A program made the translations under genes and the position numbers. From Lamellibrachia columna (taxonomy: Eukaryota; Annelida; Polychaeta; Sabellida; Siboglinidae): a stretch of DNA of 64,000 nucleotides. The notes beneath the pieces were generated by a model, which saw nothing but the letters and a program-made list of their open reading frames with translations, was not told the DNA's origin and did not search any database. This document shows, in pieces, positions 62,504-64,000 of the stretch; positions within the stretch are counted from its first letter, which is position 1, and the number at the start of each line of letters is the position of its first letter. The DNA lies in contig OY759263.1 of NCBI GenBank assembly GCA_963662155.1, positions 35,043,679-35,107,678 on the forward strand, given 5' to 3'.

Positions 62504-62514
62504 GGTCGCACCAA

Positions 62515-62990
62515 AGGCACCCAAAATTACTTCGCGCGCCTTAAATTTTCTACTACAGCCGCCCGTATGGCGACACGAAATATTTACGGAGCTGCACTAT
62601 TTTAGACGCAGCAAAAAATAAACGGAATGTTAAAAAAACCTCAGACGCTTGGAGATTTTCGCGTAGACTGCTGGTGTACTATGTTATGAAAACAATCTGT
62701 CGCATGTGTAGCATTGTATACTGTATTTTATTCAGTATTATGAATTACATTGTATTGATCCTGCCTGGCAGATAAATGTTTCAAAACTGTTTGTTTGTCG
62801 TTGATGTCGTTCATACATTCTATCTTCAAATTATTTACTTTCTATCATCAAAATATTGATTAGCAAGTGGGTTACCTAAGGAGCTGTCGGGCTACTTCAC
62901 TTTGCAAGGTTGGTAGCCCAACTGGCTGCCTTACTTGACTTGCTAAATATCACCCCTGCACATATTTTGAGAAGAATGTTTTATTGAAGG
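62515..62990. other. Intergenic, no supported gene
   Basis: Contains a short doubled motif (GGTTACCTAAGGAGCTGTCGG region near 62,870-62,940). Nothing coding was seen. Confidence 0.5.
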
Positions 62991-62994
62991 TGCA

Positions 62995-63335
62995 TCATCA
63001 ATTCGATTTTTGTTCGTCTCATTTAAAATTAATTTTGCGAAAATTAAAACCAACCTAGCATCCACTACGATATATTAGCTTGATCGTGCAACTTTTATAT
63101 ATATTTTTTTGGTGAAATCATCAGACACATTTTTTTATGATTTAATTCTGCATGCAGAGTTGATTGAAGTGAAAGTAGAAACGCTGAAAACTGTTAATTG
63201 TTGAAATGTCGTAACTTTGTCATGTGATCGACGAGAGGATGGAATTCACGCCCATGATCAGCCTTGACCCAATAAAGTATTTACCGTTTTGGATATCCAC
63301 TATTTTGAACCATACTAGATCTAACGACTAAAGTA
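62995..63335 (+). repeat. Dispersed repeat, inverted copy of 3,530-3,865
   Basis: See the paired feature at 3,530. Here it reads TCAATTCGATTTTT through TTTGGATATCCAC. Confidence 0.75.
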
Positions 63336-63387
63336 AATTATTTTGATGATTTGAACACAAATACGCACTTTTTAATTAAACTGTTCT

Positions 63388-63492
63388 ACGTATCCATACT
63401 TGTATCCATACATGTATCCATACGTGTATCCATGTATCCATACGTGTATCCATACAGGTATCCATACATGTATCCATACATGTATCCATGTA
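63388..63492. repeat. 12-bp GTATCCATAC(A/G)T array
   Basis: About nine imperfect units of a short self-complementary-like motif. It yields Y-P-Y-M/V-Y-P frames. Confidence 0.88.
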
Positions 63493-63539
63493 TTTCTTGG
63501 CATATGGACCTGTCATTACTGCTTCTCGTAGCAATCGAC

Positions 63540-63850
63540 ATCGAAAATCCAATCAGGTTTCTGTGTGTGGAATGTGGCAAAAAGAAAAGACTACGGCACT
63601 GCTTGCGACAACTGTGAGGTCAGGTTTCACACGTTATTCTTCGCCCAGTCTCCAGATGTTTCATGGAATAGTTGTGTCTGTGGCCTGCCTGATTTTTTAA
63701 TGGTCTTTTTGCTTCGATCACAACAACCAAATCACAACTTGTTGTCACAATGTTCCATATAATCAAGCACGGAAACCTGCCACCTAGAACAATAACCACT
63801 GCGAACAATTGCCCTACATTTGGTGCTGACAAGTAGATATCTCCACACGG
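63540..63850 (+). mobile_element. LINE ORF1 PHD-like finger and spacer, decayed
   Basis: V-E-C-G-K-K-K in one frame and A-C-D-N-C-E-V-R-F-H-T-L-F-F...S-W-N-S-C-V-C-G-L-P-D-F in the next form a PHD-type zinc finger broken by one frameshift near 63,600. It matches the minus-strand copy at 39.0-39.25 kb, and the following spacer also matches 25,330-25,430. Confidence 0.7.
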
Positions 63851-63864
63851 ACAACTAATGTAAA

Positions 63865-64000
63865 TAGTAAACTACATGTACCTATTGTACCAGGAATTAA
63901 TAGCAACATTCTGGAAAACAGTGACACTGATTAATTAGTAAATTTAAGAAATAGTTTTTATCAGCCTTGTAACTATAATCAACAAAAAGGCGACATAACC
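63865..64000 (-). repeat. Dispersed repeat, inverted copy of 38,775-38,995
   Basis: Reverse complement of the sequence downstream of the fucosyltransferase. It runs off the window end. Confidence 0.75.

Overview
This window is eukaryotic nuclear DNA from an invertebrate animal. The evidence is spliced genes with phase-1 extracellular-module exons, long dinucleotide and tetranucleotide microsatellites, several minisatellites, and decayed copies of animal transposons: CR1/L2-group and RTE LINEs, tRNA-derived SINEs, a MULE and a Polinton/Maverick. A degenerate alpha-1,3-fucosyltransferase pair and the transposon mix would fit a mollusc or other lophotrochozoan, but the sequence alone does not prove the phylum. 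There are no bacterial genes, CRISPR arrays, rRNAs or intact tRNA genes.

Region 1 (1-12 kb, + strand) is the 3' part of one large modular gene. Fifteen exons could be placed by splice sites and phase. Thirteen consecutive exons are symmetric phase 1-1. They encode Sushi, HYR, Sushi, Sushi, a SVEP1-type linker, two GCC2/GCC3 (ephrin-receptor-like) modules, two EGFs, TSP1, a Sushi-like module, a second diverged linker split over two exons, and a third GCC2/GCC3. A transmembrane exon and a cytoplasmic exon follow; the tail carries two YxxI motifs. The ectodomain order recalls SVEP1, but here it ends in a membrane anchor and possible signalling tail.

Region 2 (12-32 kb) is gene-poor. It holds a truncated L2-group LINE with a CR1 fragment nested in it, a G-rich pentamer array, 30-, 39- and 27-bp minisatellites, a LINE endonuclease remnant, a fucosyltransferase pseudogene fragment, a tRNA-derived SINE and many microsatellites.

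Region 3 (32-39 kb) holds a decayed Polinton (integrase, two structural-protein remnants, family-B DNA polymerase on the other strand) followed by a longer broken fucosyltransferase gene.

Region 4 (39-60 kb) is a nested inverted-repeat landscape. Four related blocks alternate in orientation, and the outer arms each carry LINE RT/ORF1 pieces and a copy of a GCC2/GCC3 exon, one decayed and one splice-competent. Between them are a short secreted-protein gene at 51.8 kb, a 60-bp minisatellite apparently built from a SINE head, and a MULE transposase remnant.

Region 5 (60-64 kb) is a CR1-like LINE on the minus strand, a large AGT/TA microsatellite with a hairpin, and inverted copies of repeats seen at 3.5 and 39 kb.

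All calls come from reading the sequence and recalling protein families; no database search was run.
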